The notes: generated by a model from the sequence alone, not told the origin. Shown: positions 29,175 to 38,600, counted from the stretch's first letter. The stretch: 64,000 nucleotides of DNA from Shinella sp. WSJ-2 (GCF_003432075.1 NZ_QWBU01000001.1:124001-188000); one strand, 5' to 3'. Numbers and translations: made by a program.

Positions 29175-32100
29175 ATGGCGACGAACAAGTCCAACGAGAC
29201 GATCGACGAAAAGGCTTTCCAGGCATTGGAAGAGGCGTTGAAGATCGATTTCGACGATCTGACGCCGGAGACGCCCTCGAAGAAGGATACTTCGGAGGCG
29301 CGCGTGTCTGAACCAGCAAGCCGTGTTTCGACCAAGACCCAGGAGAAGCCGGCAAGCCGCCCGGCAGCGGGCGAAACGCCCCGCAACCTGGCGCCCGAGC
29401 CCGCACCCAAGACCCCCGCCTTCACGCCCGCCAATGACGGTTCGCGCAAATCGCCGGCCGCGATCCTGAAATCGCTGGACGTGCGCTCCAGCCGCTCGTC
29501 GATCCGCACCGCCGTCGTCGCCTCGATCCTTTGGGTCGTCGGCGGCCTCGGCGTTGCCAACCTGCTTTATGCGCCGAAGATCTGGGAGATCCGCTCGGTC
29601 GCCGATCTCGTCGCCCTTCCCGGCGCCATCGGCATGGTCGTCGCCATCGTCATGCCGATCATGCTGTTCTTCGCCTTTGCAATCATGATCTCGCGCGCCC
29701 ATGAACTGCGCAGCGCCGCCCGCTCCATGGCAGAAGTGGCTTTGCGCCTTTCCGAACCGGAAACGGTCGCCACCGATCGCATTATGACTGTCGGCCAGGC
29801 CGTTCGCCGCGAAGTCTCGGCGATGAACGAAGGCATCGAGCGCACCATCGCGCGCGCCACCGAGCTTGAAACGCTCGTACATTCCGAAGTGAATGCACTG
29901 GAGCGCAGCTATACCGACAATGAAATGCGTGTGCGCACGCTGGTGCAGGAACTTGGCTCCGAGCGCGAAGCCATCGTCAGCCATGCCGAGCGCATCCGCT
30001 CCTCGATTTCGGGGGCGCATGAGCAGCTGAAGGACGAGCTCGCCAGCGCCGGCGACAACATCACCCAGCGTCTTGCGACCTCCGGCGAGGCCTTTGCCTC
30101 TATGCTCGACACCCGCGCCGCCATGCTGATGGAAAAGTCCGACAGCGCGACGCAGACGATCGGCGCCATGCTTTCGGCCCGCACCGACAGTCTGCTCTCC
30201 ACCCTCTCCTCCTCGGGCCTGGCGCTCGCCAACGAGTTCGACGCCCGCCTCGATCATCTGACGAAGAACCTCGATTCCCGCGGCCGCGACCTGCTGCAGC
30301 AGTTCGAAACGCGCGCTTCCTCGCTCGACACCAACACCGAGAAGCTGAACGCCGCCCTCAACGAGCGCGCCAAGCAGCTTAACGAGACATTGATCGCCCG
30401 CACCCGCGAGATCAGCGAAAGCCTGTCCGTCGGCCAGCATGCCGTCACCAATGGTCTTGACCAGGTTCTCCAGTCGATGAATGCCGCGCTCGACGAAAAG
30501 GGCGCGCAATTCCGCCAGAGCCTCAAGAATGCCGCCGACGACACGGTAATGGATCTCGACCTGCGCTCGGGCTTCTTCGACGAGCGCCTGCAGGCGACGG
30601 TCGGCCAGATCGCTGGCGCTTTCGACAACCGTGTCGAGGAATTCGCCCAGGCCTTCGACCAGCGCGCCGGTTCGCTCGATTCGAAACTTATGGAAAGCCT
30701 CGGCCGCATCAACGAGACGGTCGCCAGCGGTCGCGATGCGATCGACGGCCTGTTGACCTCCGGGATCGATCGCCTCGGCAACACGCTGACAGACCAGTCT
30801 TTTGCGTTGGCGACGACGCTCGCCACCAGCCAGGAAGTGCTCGAAAGCGCCGTTTCCGGCCATGCGGACGCCATTAACAGCGCCGTTACCGGTGCGCATG
30901 AGCGCGTCGCCGCGGTTCTGTCCGAAAAATCGGCGGCCCTGCTCGGCGGTCTTTCCGATGTGCAGAACCGGATCGAGAGCGGTTTTGGCGCCCGCGCGGA
31001 TGCGCTGGCGGAAAGCATTTCGGGCAGCGAACGCCGCCTGACAGAAGCGCTCGACAATCGCGGCACGGCAATCGCCACCGACATCCAAGCCGCCCAGGTG
31101 CGCATGGAAGAAGCACTTGGCGCGCGCGCCGACGAGATCACCTCGACGATCGCCGCCAGCCACAACCGCCTGGACAGCGCGCTCACCGAACGCACGGCTG
31201 CCCTGTCGGCCATGCTGAACGAAACCGGCAGCCAGCTTGAGCAGTCGGTCGGCTCCGCCGCCGGCCGCGTCGAAAACGCGCTGACGGGTGCCGCCCGCCA
31301 GATCGACGAGGTCATCACCGGCCGCACAGCGAACCTAGCCTCGGTGCTCTCCAACAGCGCGGGCGCCATGCAGTCGTCGATCGACGCCGCTGCAAACCGC
31401 GTCGAGACCGTGTTGACCGAAGGCAGCCGCGAACTTGGCGGCGTCCTCCATGGCCAAGCTGCCGAATTTGCCGATGCTTTCTCCGGGCGCGCCGCGGAGA
31501 TTGCCGAAGCCCTGTCCGGCCGAGCCTCGCAGCTTGCCGGCTCGCTCGTCAACACGCATGAGCAGATCCGCGCCACGCTCGACGACCGAATCAACGCGAT
31601 AAACGTCGCTATCACCGACGGCAAGAACCAGCTTGCTGACACGCTGAACGAGCAGGCCACCAATATCGGCACTTCGATCGCCACTTCGGCTGGCATGCTG
31701 GAAATGTCGCTGGAGCAGCATGAGGAAACGCTTCGCCGTACCATCGACGGCAGCGCCGCCCTGCTCGACCACCGCGTGCGCGAAAGTGCCGGTGCGGTTG
31801 CCGAGCGCCTTGGCGAAACCACGGCAAAAATCGCCGAGGCCGCCGACGCCTTTGGCGCCCGCATGGAGACGACGGTCGACAGCGTCGCAAGCCGCTTCGA
31901 TGCAACGGGCAGTCGCCTGGAAGAAAACCTTGGCAAACTGGAAGCGCGCATCGAACAGAGCGTCGAGCATGTCTCGGGCACCGTCGATACCGCAGCCAGC
32001 CGCATCTCCGACACGCTGTCCGAGCGTCTGGTCGATCTCGATCGCGTCGGCAGCGACGTGTCGCTGCGCGTCTCCGACGCGCTGTCCCGCCCGATCGCCG

Positions 32101-35100
32101 AAGTCGATCGCATCGGCGACGAAACGACGGCACGCATCGCAGCAGCGCTGGCCGGCCGCGTCGGCGACATCGAGCGCGTCAGTGCCGATGCCGCCAGCCG
32201 TATCGAAGGCGCCCTTTCTGGCCGTCTCAGCGATATCGAACGCGTCACGACGGAAGCCGCCGAACGCATCGACAACACCCTGACCGGCCGCGCGCTCGAA
32301 ATCGACCTGATCGCCGAAAACGCCGCCCAGCGCATCGACGCATCCCTTTCCGGGCGCGCTTCCGAAATCGAGCGCATTGCTGGCGACGTTGCCCAGCGCA
32401 TTGATCTCACGCTATCGAGCCGCACCTCCGACCTGGAGCGTGTTGGCGGCGACACCGCGGAGCGCATCGAGAATGTGCTTTCCGGCCGCGCGGCCGAGAT
32501 CGAACGCATTACCGGTGATGCCGCAACACGGCTCGAAGGCACGCTTGCCGAACGCGCAAGCGAAATCGCCCGCGTGACCGGCGAGGCGACAGACAAGATC
32601 GAAGGCACGCTCACCCAGCGCGCCGGCGATATTGAACGCGTCTCCACCGAAGCCTCCGAGCGCATTGCAGCGACCATCGACGAGAAAACCGGCCGTATCG
32701 AAGAACGCCTCAGCACGATGGACCGGGCGCTCACCATCGGTCTCGACGGTGTCAACCGCACGATCGACGGCAAGGCCGCCGGCCTTGCCCAGACGCTGCG
32801 CGAAGCCGTCTCGCAAGCCGCCCAGGACATGGACGCGGAAGCCGTCCGATCCGCCCAGTCGCTTGCCAAGACCGGCGAGGAATTCGCCCATTTGTCGAGT
32901 TCGCTGCGCGGCGCGGTTTCCCGTGCAGCCCAGGAAATGGGCGTCGAAGCCCAGCGTGTCGCGGAAACCATCGCCAAGACGGGCGATGAGTTTGCCGAAA
33001 ACCTCTCGGCTCGCAACGAGGCCTTCACGCGCGCGGTCGACGAGACCACGTCCGCTGCCGTCGCTCGTTTTGCCGAAACGGAAAACCGTCTCGCCAGCCA
33101 GACGCAGTCGCTTCGCACAGGCCTCGGAGACGTAGAGAAGGCATTGGAAGCCCGCGGTGCCTCCATTCGCTCCACGCTTGACGACCGCACGCGTGAACTC
33201 AACTCTATGCTGGCGAGCCGCACGGAAGAACTGTCGCGCCTCATCAACGAGGAAGCCCGTCCTGTCATCGATAACTATGCTGCCGTAGGCCGCGAAGCCG
33301 TCGAGCGGATGGCCGGCGTGGGTCGCGAGACCGCCGAAAGCATCAGCGGCGTCGCCCGCGACAGCGCCGAGCGCCTGCGCAACGAGAATGCCGCGCTGAT
33401 CAACGCGATCTCCGCCCGCACGGCTGATACGCTTGCTGCGATTTCCAGCAGAACGGAAGAAGCGGCCGGCGCGATGCGCGACATCGAGAACGGCCTTGCC
33501 GCCAATGTCGAAGGCCTGATCGCCCGCCTCTCCGAGAGCAACGGCGCGATTGCCGGCCTCGTTGACGCCGCCAGCCAGACGCTCGGCGCCATCGACGGCC
33601 GCCTCACTAGCACATCGGAGCGCTTCACCACTTCCGCCGAACGCGCCGCCGACATGGTCGCCACCACCTCGCGCCTGCTTGAGGGCAAGGTCGATCGCCT
33701 GTCCGACATCTCGGCCGGTACGCTCTCGCAGATCGGCGGCATCGTCGGTCGCTTCGAGGATCACTCGAAGATCCTGTCGCAGGCCTCCGACCTGCTCGCC
33801 GCCGCCCAGTCGAACCTCGTCTCGACGCTGGAAGAGCGCCAGGACGCGCTGCGTTCGCTCTCCATCGGCCTCGTCCAGCGCTCGGAAGAGATCGAGAAGA
33901 CCATGCAGTCGCTCGAAGGCATGGTCGAGGGTGTCTTCACCCGCGCCGAGGAACGCTCCAACCTGATCGCCGGCAATCTGCGCGGCGGTATCCAGAGCTC
34001 GTTTGCGGAAGTGGGTCGCATTCTCGGCGAAACCGAGAAGCGCGCGGAAGCCGCGGCCAGCACCCTGCGGGACTCGTTGGTCAAGGCGGGCGAAGAGGCG
34101 GGCCAGTCCGTCGAGGGCGCCTTCGTGCGCGCCGAGGAGCGGACCAAGGAAGTGGCAAACCGCCTGCGCGGCAGCGTCGGCGCCTCGCTTTCCGATGTGG
34201 ACCGCCTGCTCTCGGAGTCCGGCAAGAAGTCCGAGGCCGCCACGACCGTCATGCGCGAATCCATGCGCGAGGCCGTCGAGGAGGCCATCGGCAAGTTCTC
34301 CGGTGCGACCGAAGAAATCCGCCGTGCTGCTTCCGAAATCCGCAAGGAACTCGACCAGACCCGTGGCGAACTGAAGCGCGGCGCCTTCGACCTTCCGGAA
34401 GAAGCCAAGGAAAACGCCGCCCAGATGCGCCGTGCCGTCAGCGAGCAGATCAAGGCGTTGCAGGACCTGTCCGACATCATCGGCAAGTCCTCCTCGGCGC
34501 TCGAAGTCTCCCGTCCGGCCGTCCAGCAGCCCGTGGTGCAGCAGCAGCCGGTGCAGGAAACCCGTGCCGTCGAGCCGCGCCGCGAAGAGCCGGCCCAGCT
34601 GCGTGGCACCCTCGGCCTCGAACGTGCGGCCAGCACCACCGTGCCGCAGCGTGCACAGCCCCTGCCCGCCGAGACCGATCCCAAGGCAGCGGGTGAAGGT
34701 GGGTGGATGCGTGACCTGCTGCGCGGCGCCGTCTCACGCGAGGAGGCGCAGTTCGCCCAGCCGCGCGGCGAGGCCCAGGCCGCCCGCCCGGCCGACACGC
34801 GCAACCCGCGCCACGTTGTGGAATCGCTGAACTCGCTTTCCGTCGACATTGCCCGCGCCATCGATCACGATGCCTCGGTCGACCTGTGGCGCCGTTACCA
34901 GCGTGGCGAGCGCGACGTCTTCACGCGTCGCCTCTACACGCTAAAGGGCCAGCAGACCTTCGACGAAATCAAACGCAAGTACGAGCGCGAGCCGGAATTC
35001 CGCACTGCAGTCGACCGTTACATCTCGGACTTCGAAAAGCTGCTTGCCGACGTCGCCCGTAACGACCGCGACAAGGTGATGACTCAGACCTACCTCACCT

Positions 35101-35156
35101 CGGATACCGGCAAGGTCTATACCATGCTGGCCCATGCGGCAGGCCGCTTCAGCTAA
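29175..35156 (+). CDS. gpr: Giant coiled-coil growth-pole-ring (GPR/RgsE-like) protein
   Basis: The protein has 1993 residues. Residues 1-105 are Pro/Ala/Glu-rich and cytoplasmic-looking; two membrane helices lie at about 112-133 and 150-178. From about 200 to 1800 the chain is almost purely alpha-helical, rich in Ala, Glu, Arg, Ser and Asp, with 11/22-residue periodicity; ten contiguous 22-residue units cover residues 949-1168. A Pro/Gln-rich linker follows, then a conserved C-terminal domain (about 1870-1993) with SLNSLSVDIARAIDHDASVD and WRRYQRGERDVFTRRL. This is the layout of the Agrobacterium Growth Pole Ring protein and Sinorhizobium RgsE, which organise unipolar growth. ATG 29175 is chosen over 29154 for its ribosome-binding site. 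A terminator follows. Confidence 0.88.
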   Translation: MATNKSNETIDEKAFQALEEALKIDFDDLTPETPSKKDTSEARVSEPASRVSTKTQEKPASRPAAGETPRNLAPEPAPKTPAFTPANDGSRKSPAAILKSLDVRSSRSSIRTAVVASILWVVGGLGVANLLYAPKIWEIRSVADLVALPGAIGMVVAIVMPIMLFFAFAIMISRAHELRSAARSMAEVALRLSEPETVATDRIMTVGQAVRREVSAMNEGIERTIARATELETLVHSEVNALERSYTDNEMRVRTLVQELGSEREAIVSHAERIRSSISGAHEQLKDELASAGDNITQRLATSGEAFASMLDTRAAMLMEKSDSATQTIGAMLSARTDSLLSTLSSSGLALANEFDARLDHLTKNLDSRGRDLLQQFETRASSLDTNTEKLNAALNERAKQLNETLIARTREISESLSVGQHAVTNGLDQVLQSMNAALDEKGAQFRQSLKNAADDTVMDLDLRSGFFDERLQATVGQIAGAFDNRVEEFAQAFDQRAGSLDSKLMESLGRINETVASGRDAIDGLLTSGIDRLGNTLTDQSFALATTLATSQEVLESAVSGHADAINSAVTGAHERVAAVLSEKSAALLGGLSDVQNRIESGFGARADALAESISGSERRLTEALDNRGTAIATDIQAAQVRMEEALGARADEITSTIAASHNRLDSALTERTAALSAMLNETGSQLEQSVGSAAGRVENALTGAARQIDEVITGRTANLASVLSNSAGAMQSSIDAAANRVETVLTEGSRELGGVLHGQAAEFADAFSGRAAEIAEALSGRASQLAGSLVNTHEQIRATLDDRINAINVAITDGKNQLADTLNEQATNIGTSIATSAGMLEMSLEQHEETLRRTIDGSAALLDHRVRESAGAVAERLGETTAKIAEAADAFGARMETTVDSVASRFDATGSRLEENLGKLEARIEQSVEHVSGTVDTAASRISDTLSERLVDLDRVGSDVSLRVSDALSRPIAEVDRIGDETTARIAAALAGRVGDIERVSADAASRIEGALSGRLSDIERVTTEAAERIDNTLTGRALEIDLIAENAAQRIDASLSGRASEIERIAGDVAQRIDLTLSSRTSDLERVGGDTAERIENVLSGRAAEIERITGDAATRLEGTLAERASEIARVTGEATDKIEGTLTQRAGDIERVSTEASERIAATIDEKTGRIEERLSTMDRALTIGLDGVNRTIDGKAAGLAQTLREAVSQAAQDMDAEAVRSAQSLAKTGEEFAHLSSSLRGAVSRAAQEMGVEAQRVAETIAKTGDEFAENLSARNEAFTRAVDETTSAAVARFAETENRLASQTQSLRTGLGDVEKALEARGASIRSTLDDRTRELNSMLASRTEELSRLINEEARPVIDNYAAVGREAVERMAGVGRETAESISGVARDSAERLRNENAALINAISARTADTLAAISSRTEEAAGAMRDIENGLAANVEGLIARLSESNGAIAGLVDAASQTLGAIDGRLTSTSERFTTSAERAADMVATTSRLLEGKVDRLSDISAGTLSQIGGIVGRFEDHSKILSQASDLLAAAQSNLVSTLEERQDALRSLSIGLVQRSEEIEKTMQSLEGMVEGVFTRAEERSNLIAGNLRGGIQSSFAEVGRILGETEKRAEAAASTLRDSLVKAGEEAGQSVEGAFVRAEERTKEVANRLRGSVGASLSDVDRLLSESGKKSEAATTVMRESMREAVEEAIGKFSGATEEIRRAASEIRKELDQTRGELKRGAFDLPEEAKENAAQMRRAVSEQIKALQDLSDIIGKSSSALEVSRPAVQQPVVQQQPVQETRAVEPRREEPAQLRGTLGLERAASTTVPQRAQPLPAETDPKAAGEGGWMRDLLRGAVSREEAQFAQPRGEAQAARPADTRNPRHVVESLNSLSVDIARAIDHDASVDLWRRYQRGERDVFTRRLYTLKGQQTFDEIKRKYEREPEFRTAVDRYISDFEKLLADVARNDRDKVMTQTYLTSDTGKVYTMLAHAAGRFS
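32019..32678 (+). repeat. Ten tandem 66-base units encoding 22-residue apolipoprotein-like repeats
   Basis: Ten units of exactly 22 residues follow one another with no gap, residues 949-1168 of the GPR-like protein. The pattern is x-G-R/E-R-x-x-(D/E)-I-E-R-V then x-x-(D/E)-A-x-x-R-I then x-x-x-L. Typical units begin SGRLSDIERV, TGRALEIDLI and SGRASEIERI. Conserved hydrophobic positions alternate with acidic and arginine positions, as in amphipathic apolipoprotein helices. The nucleotide sequence is diverged between units, so the duplication is old. Confidence 0.85.
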
Positions 35157-35180
35157 GAGCAATCGAGATCGAAAATAGCG

Positions 35181-35214
35181 ACGGCCGCCCCTCAGGCGGC
35201 CGTTTTGTTTTGAT
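35181..35214 (+). terminator. Rho-independent terminator of the GPR-like gene
   Basis: ACGGCCGCC at 35181-35189 pairs with GGCGGCCGT at 35195-35203 over a 5-base loop, followed by TTTTGTTTTG. It starts 24 bases after the stop. Confidence 0.9.
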
Positions 35215-35313
35215 AACGCGCCGATAACGCAGATGTGAGGCCTTCGCGCCGTTTCCCCACGCCGAAACCTTATAATCCGCGTGCCTTGCCTCTATATGCG
35301 TCTCGACGCACCC

Positions 35314-35413
35314 AGAGCATTTCCGGCGAACTGCGGTTCGCCGGAAATGCTCCAAGGGTTTGTTTTATCGCATTGTCCGACGCCGAAGCGAATTCGCTTC
35401 GGCTGGAAATGCT
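35314..35413. repeat. Composite rhizobial palindromic element
   Basis: A perfect 17-bp inverted repeat with a 4-base loop (GAGCATTTCCGGCGAAC at 35315-35331 with its complement at 35336-35352) is followed by GCCGAAGCG-AATT-CGCTTCGGC (35382-35403) and a further GGAAATGCTC. The outer ends are the same type as in the element at 866-910. It lies between the GPR-like gene and the Tim44-domain gene. Confidence 0.75.
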
Positions 35414-35445
35414 CTTGAGGGTGCCAAGGGGAAGAGAGACGAAAT

Positions 35446-36423
35446 ATGATATTTATCCAGGGATTTGGACGCGGGCTGGCAACGCTGGCGATTGCGCTGA
35501 TGACGATCGTCACGGTCGTTGACGTCGCCGAAGCGCGCCGCGCCGGCGGTGGTTTCGGCAGCCGCGGCACGCGGACATTCTCGACGCCGTCGACGACGCG
35601 CACCTCGCCGACGGAAGCCCAGCCGATCGACCGCACCATGACGCGCCAGCAGTCGGCACAGCCCTCCGCCGGCCGCAACACCACGACCGCAACGAACCCG
35701 CGCCCCGGCCTGTTCGGCGGCTTTGGCGGCAGGCTGCTCGGCGGCCTGATGCTCGGCGGCCTTGTCGGCATGCTGCTAGGCTCCGGCTTGGGCGGCGGCA
35801 TCGGCTTTCTCGGCCTCATCCTGCAGGTGGCGCTAATCGCCGGCCTGTTCTTCTTCCTGCGGCGCATGTTCGCGCAGCGCAACGCGCCGGCCTATGCCGG
35901 CAGCGGCCAGGCCCGCAGCGCATATCAGGGCGGCGCCTCCGATTTCGAAATCCCGCGCATCGGTGGCGGCAGCCGACAGGCAGCACCCGCTCAGCCGAAA
36001 AACAATGACGAAATCGGCGTCCAGCAGGCGGATCTCGAACAGTTCGAAAGCATGCTGAAGGAACTGCAAGCGGCCTATGCGGCCGAAGACTTCCGCACGC
36101 TGCGCCAGATCACGACGCCAGAAGCCATGTCCTATCTCGCCGAGGAGCTGAGCGACAACGCTACCCAAGGTCTGAAGAACGAGGTCAGGGATATCCACCT
36201 CGTTCAAGGCGACGTGGCCGAAGCCTGGCGCGAAGGGTCGGATGAATATGCGACCGTCGCGATGCGTTACGAAAGCATCGACGTGATGCGCGACCGTGCG
36301 ACCGGCCGCCTCGTTTCCGGCGACCCGGACAATCTGACGGAAGCCGTCGAGATCTGGACGTTCCTGCGCCGCAACGGCGGCGAGTGGAAAGTCTCTGCCA
36401 TCCAGGGCGTCGCCGACGCCTGA
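35446..36423 (+). CDS. Tim44-like domain membrane protein
   Basis: The protein has 325 residues. A signal-like N-terminal segment (LATLAIALMTIVTVVDVAEA) is followed by a Ser/Thr/Pro-rich stretch, then a Gly-rich hydrophobic region at about 85-140 (LFGGFGGRLLGGLMLGGLVG and onward, with LILQVALIAGLFFFLRRMF) that is probably one or two membrane helices. The C-terminal Tim44-like domain (about 190-322) has LEQFESMLKELQAAYAAEDF, and ends EIWTFLRRNGGEWKVSAIQG. Tim44-like domains bind membranes and protein partners; the bacterial role is unknown. It is downstream of the GPR-like gene but separated from it by a terminator and a repeat. Confidence 0.87.
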   Translation: MIFIQGFGRGLATLAIALMTIVTVVDVAEARRAGGGFGSRGTRTFSTPSTTRTSPTEAQPIDRTMTRQQSAQPSAGRNTTTATNPRPGLFGGFGGRLLGGLMLGGLVGMLLGSGLGGGIGFLGLILQVALIAGLFFFLRRMFAQRNAPAYAGSGQARSAYQGGASDFEIPRIGGGSRQAAPAQPKNNDEIGVQQADLEQFESMLKELQAAYAAEDFRTLRQITTPEAMSYLAEELSDNATQGLKNEVRDIHLVQGDVAEAWREGSDEYATVAMRYESIDVMRDRATGRLVSGDPDNLTEAVEIWTFLRRNGGEWKVSAIQGVADA

Positions 36424-36429
36424 ATGCAA

Positions 36430-36461
36430 AAACGGTGCGCAGCCCACACTGCGCACCGTTT
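36430..36461 (-). terminator. Bidirectional terminator between the Tim44-like and lipoprotein genes
   Basis: A perfect 13-bp stem (AAACGGTGCGCAG at 36430-36442 with CTGCGCACCGTTT at 36449-36461) has a 6-base loop. On the minus strand it is followed by TTTTTGC, a good terminator for the MCE operon; on the plus strand only TTTCCC follows, so it is weaker for the Tim44-like gene. Confidence 0.85.
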
Positions 36462-36484
36462 CCCAACGCCTTGAAAAATCATAT

Positions 36485-37102
36485 TTAGATAGTGGAGAGC
36501 GTCCAGCCGACGATATCGGCGGTCACCCGCGCGAAGGCAGCGTCGAGCGCCTTCACAAAGGCTGGATTGCCTGCGCCGCTAACCGGTACCGTCGCGCGGA
36601 AAACCTTTTGCGAGCGAACCGTGCCGTTGCGATCATTGAGCAGCTTGGCCGAGATTTCCACGACGGCCGTATCTGCACCCGACGCCTGTACCTCGAAGGA
36701 CCTTATGTCGGTGACGAGTTGGTAATCGATTGCAAGGCCCTGCCCCGGCATGCCGACTCCACCGAGACGACCGGTATTCTCAAACGCCTGGACGAGCTTG
36801 GCCTGCACCATTTTGCTCAGGCTGTCGCTCCATTGCGCCTTGGCGAGATACTGGATTTCCGACGGCGTGGGGCGGATGACGATCTGCTCGCTGTCGAGCG
36901 CCTTCAGAGCCGAAGGTTGCGGCACGAGAAGCTGGCGGCTCTTGGCAGACGGACCTTCGACGGAGGACTGCGCAGAAAGACTGAACGTATCGTTGTTCGC
37001 TGCCTTGCTACCGCACGCGGCAAGCGTTGCCGCCAGAACGGCGATCAGGGCAGCGCGCGCCGCCGTTCCGTTCCGCAACAACTCCATACCCGGTACTGTC
37101 AT
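36485..37102 (-). CDS. ABC-type transport auxiliary lipoprotein (PqiC-like)
   Basis: Predicted outer-membrane lipoprotein of 205 residues. The lipobox LAAC puts the acylated cysteine at residue 30, followed by GSKAANND. The mature domain (about 50-200) has the ABC_trans_aux fold seen in PqiC: LVPQPSALKALDSEQI, PTPSEIQYLAKAQWSDSLSK, LAIDYQLVTDIRSFEV and a C-terminal helix. The last gene of an MCE transport operon, it probably bridges the MCE protein and the outer membrane. GAGGACGAG precedes the ATG. It replaces the MlaC/MlaB position of the E. coli operon. Confidence 0.88.
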   Translation of the reverse strand: MTVPGMELLRNGTAARAALIAVLAATLAACGSKAANNDTFSLSAQSSVEGPSAKSRQLLVPQPSALKALDSEQIVIRPTPSEIQYLAKAQWSDSLSKMVQAKLVQAFENTGRLGGVGMPGQGLAIDYQLVTDIRSFEVQASGADTAVVEISAKLLNDRNGTVRSQKVFRATVPVSGAGNPAFVKALDAAFARVTADIVGWTLSTI

Positions 37103-37229
37103 CTCGTCCTCAAATCCACAGACTCAATGTCTAGCAGCGGTACACCAACAAGTCACGGCTGCGATACCGGACAAATTCACGTCCGAAACATCCCGGCCGC
37201 CATTGTGGAAATACAGCCACACCTGCAAC

Positions 37230-38600
37230 TCAGCGCCGCGTGCGGCCGTCATATTGTTTCACCGTCTCGCCGCCGAACAGCAGGCGCTGCGGATCGCGCT
37301 CAAAGCCCGAGATCGCGCTGTCGAGGTTCTGGATCGTGCGGCGCGTATCCTGCACCAGCGTTTCCACATCGCGCAGACCCGAGCCGGAGAAGCGCTGGAG
37401 GCCGTCGGCGATCGGCCCGATGCGACCATTCAGCGTATCGGCGGCCTGCTTGATCGATTGCAGCGTGGCCTTCGCCTCCGCAAAGAGCGATTCGGAATCT
37501 CCCTCGCCCAGGAAACCGTCGAGCTTGGCGAGCACGCCATCGACGCGCGTGGAGGCGGCGTTCAGCTTGTTGGTCATCTGCTTAACATCGGTGATGATCT
37601 GGTCGATATCGCCCTGACGCTCACCGATACGGTTGGCGACGCCTGTCACCGAGGCGACAGCCTTACGGGCATCGGCGCTTGCCACCGAGATATTGTCGAT
37701 CGCGCCAGAGACCTTCTGCGTGTCGACGGCGGCGATCAGCGTATCGACCTTGTCGAGCGCCGCATTGGCATTCTTGCCGAACGTATCGAAGGTCTCGGCC
37801 GTCTTGCGGAAGCCCTCAACTGTCGTCTTCACGTCACCGGAGGCAGCCGCAATATCCTTGCTGATCTTGTCGACATTGCCGACGAAATCCTCGACCTTCT
37901 TGGGATCGACGGCCTTGATGAGGGAATCGACCGACGCAAGCGTCGAATCCAGCCGGCCGGAAAGATTACGGAACGTTTCCGACAGACCGCCGACACTCTT
38001 CAGGAACTCATCGATGTTCTTACCGTTGCGGGCAAGCGAATCGGAGAACTGTTCGGCATTGTTGATCGTCGTGGTCAGCGGTCCGCGCGCATCTGCGACA
38101 AAGCCCTGAATGTCGGTGATGGCGGCATCGGCGCGCTTCAGAATCTTGTCGGCGGTCGACAGGATATTGGTCACGCTCGACTGCTCGGCCTGTAGCACGG
38201 CGGCCGTCTCGGTGTCGAAAGCCTTCTGGAGAATGTTCGGATCGGCAGCGGTGCCACCGGAGAGCTCGATATAGGCGGCTCCCGTCAGGCCCTGCACTTC
38301 AAGCACGGCGGTGGTCGATTGCTTGACCGGCGCGCTCGTCGCCACCTCCGTCATGGCGACGGAAAAGCGCGGGTCGTCGGCATCGATGGCAAGGCTGCGG
38401 ACGGAGCCGACCGGAATACCGTTGAAACGTACCGGCGAGCCGATGCTGAGACCGTTGGCGGAGCCCGGAATGCGGATGGCGAGCTGCGCCATGTCGCCGC
38501 TACGGCCGTATTGCGACATCCAGTAGACGAAGCCGAAGGCGGCGGCCATCACGAGCACGGTGAAGAAACCGACGATGGCGTAATTGGCTTTCGTTTCCAT
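37230..38600 (-). CDS. mlaD: MCE-family (MlaD-like) membrane-anchored lipid-transfer protein
   Basis: The protein has 456 residues with one N-terminal membrane helix (about 8-28) and one MCE domain (about 38-115, with GLSIGSPVRFNGIPVGSVRSLAID and TGAAYIEL). A long helical tail of about 330 residues follows, rich in Asp, Thr and Ala with repeated V/I-x-x-I/L patterns, likely to form a tunnel or needle like those of LetB/Mce proteins. This is about 270 residues longer than E. coli MlaD. The gene lies between the ATPase gene upstream and the PqiC-like lipoprotein gene downstream. Confidence 0.93.
   Translation of the reverse strand: METKANYAIVGFFTVLVMAAAFGFVYWMSQYGRSGDMAQLAIRIPGSANGLSIGSPVRFNGIPVGSVRSLAIDADDPRFSVAMTEVATSAPVKQSTTAVLEVQGLTGAAYIELSGGTAADPNILQKAFDTETAAVLQAEQSSVTNILSTADKILKRADAAITDIQGFVADARGPLTTTINNAEQFSDSLARNGKNIDEFLKSVGGLSETFRNLSGRLDSTLASVDSLIKAVDPKKVEDFVGNVDKISKDIAAASGDVKTTVEGFRKTAETFDTFGKNANAALDKVDTLIAAVDTQKVSGAIDNISVASADARKAVASVTGVANRIGERQGDIDQIITDVKQMTNKLNAASTRVDGVLAKLDGFLGEGDSESLFAEAKATLQSIKQAADTLNGRIGPIADGLQRFSGSGLRDVETLVQDTRRTIQNLDSAISGFERDPQRLLFGGETVKQYDGRTRR

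Noticed and set aside
28941-31163. A 740-codon minus-strand frame covering the regulatory region and the start of the GPR-like gene
   Set aside because: Its Gly/Arg/His-rich composition is typical of an antisense frame, and it runs through the CtrA site and the GPR-like start.
30254-33268. A 1004-codon open frame on the minus strand inside the GPR-like gene
   Set aside because: It is a shadow of the repetitive, GC-rich plus-strand coding sequence: low complexity, rich in Ser, Arg and Ala, with no family resemblance and no start signal. The plus-strand frame has a recognisable domain plan and a terminator.
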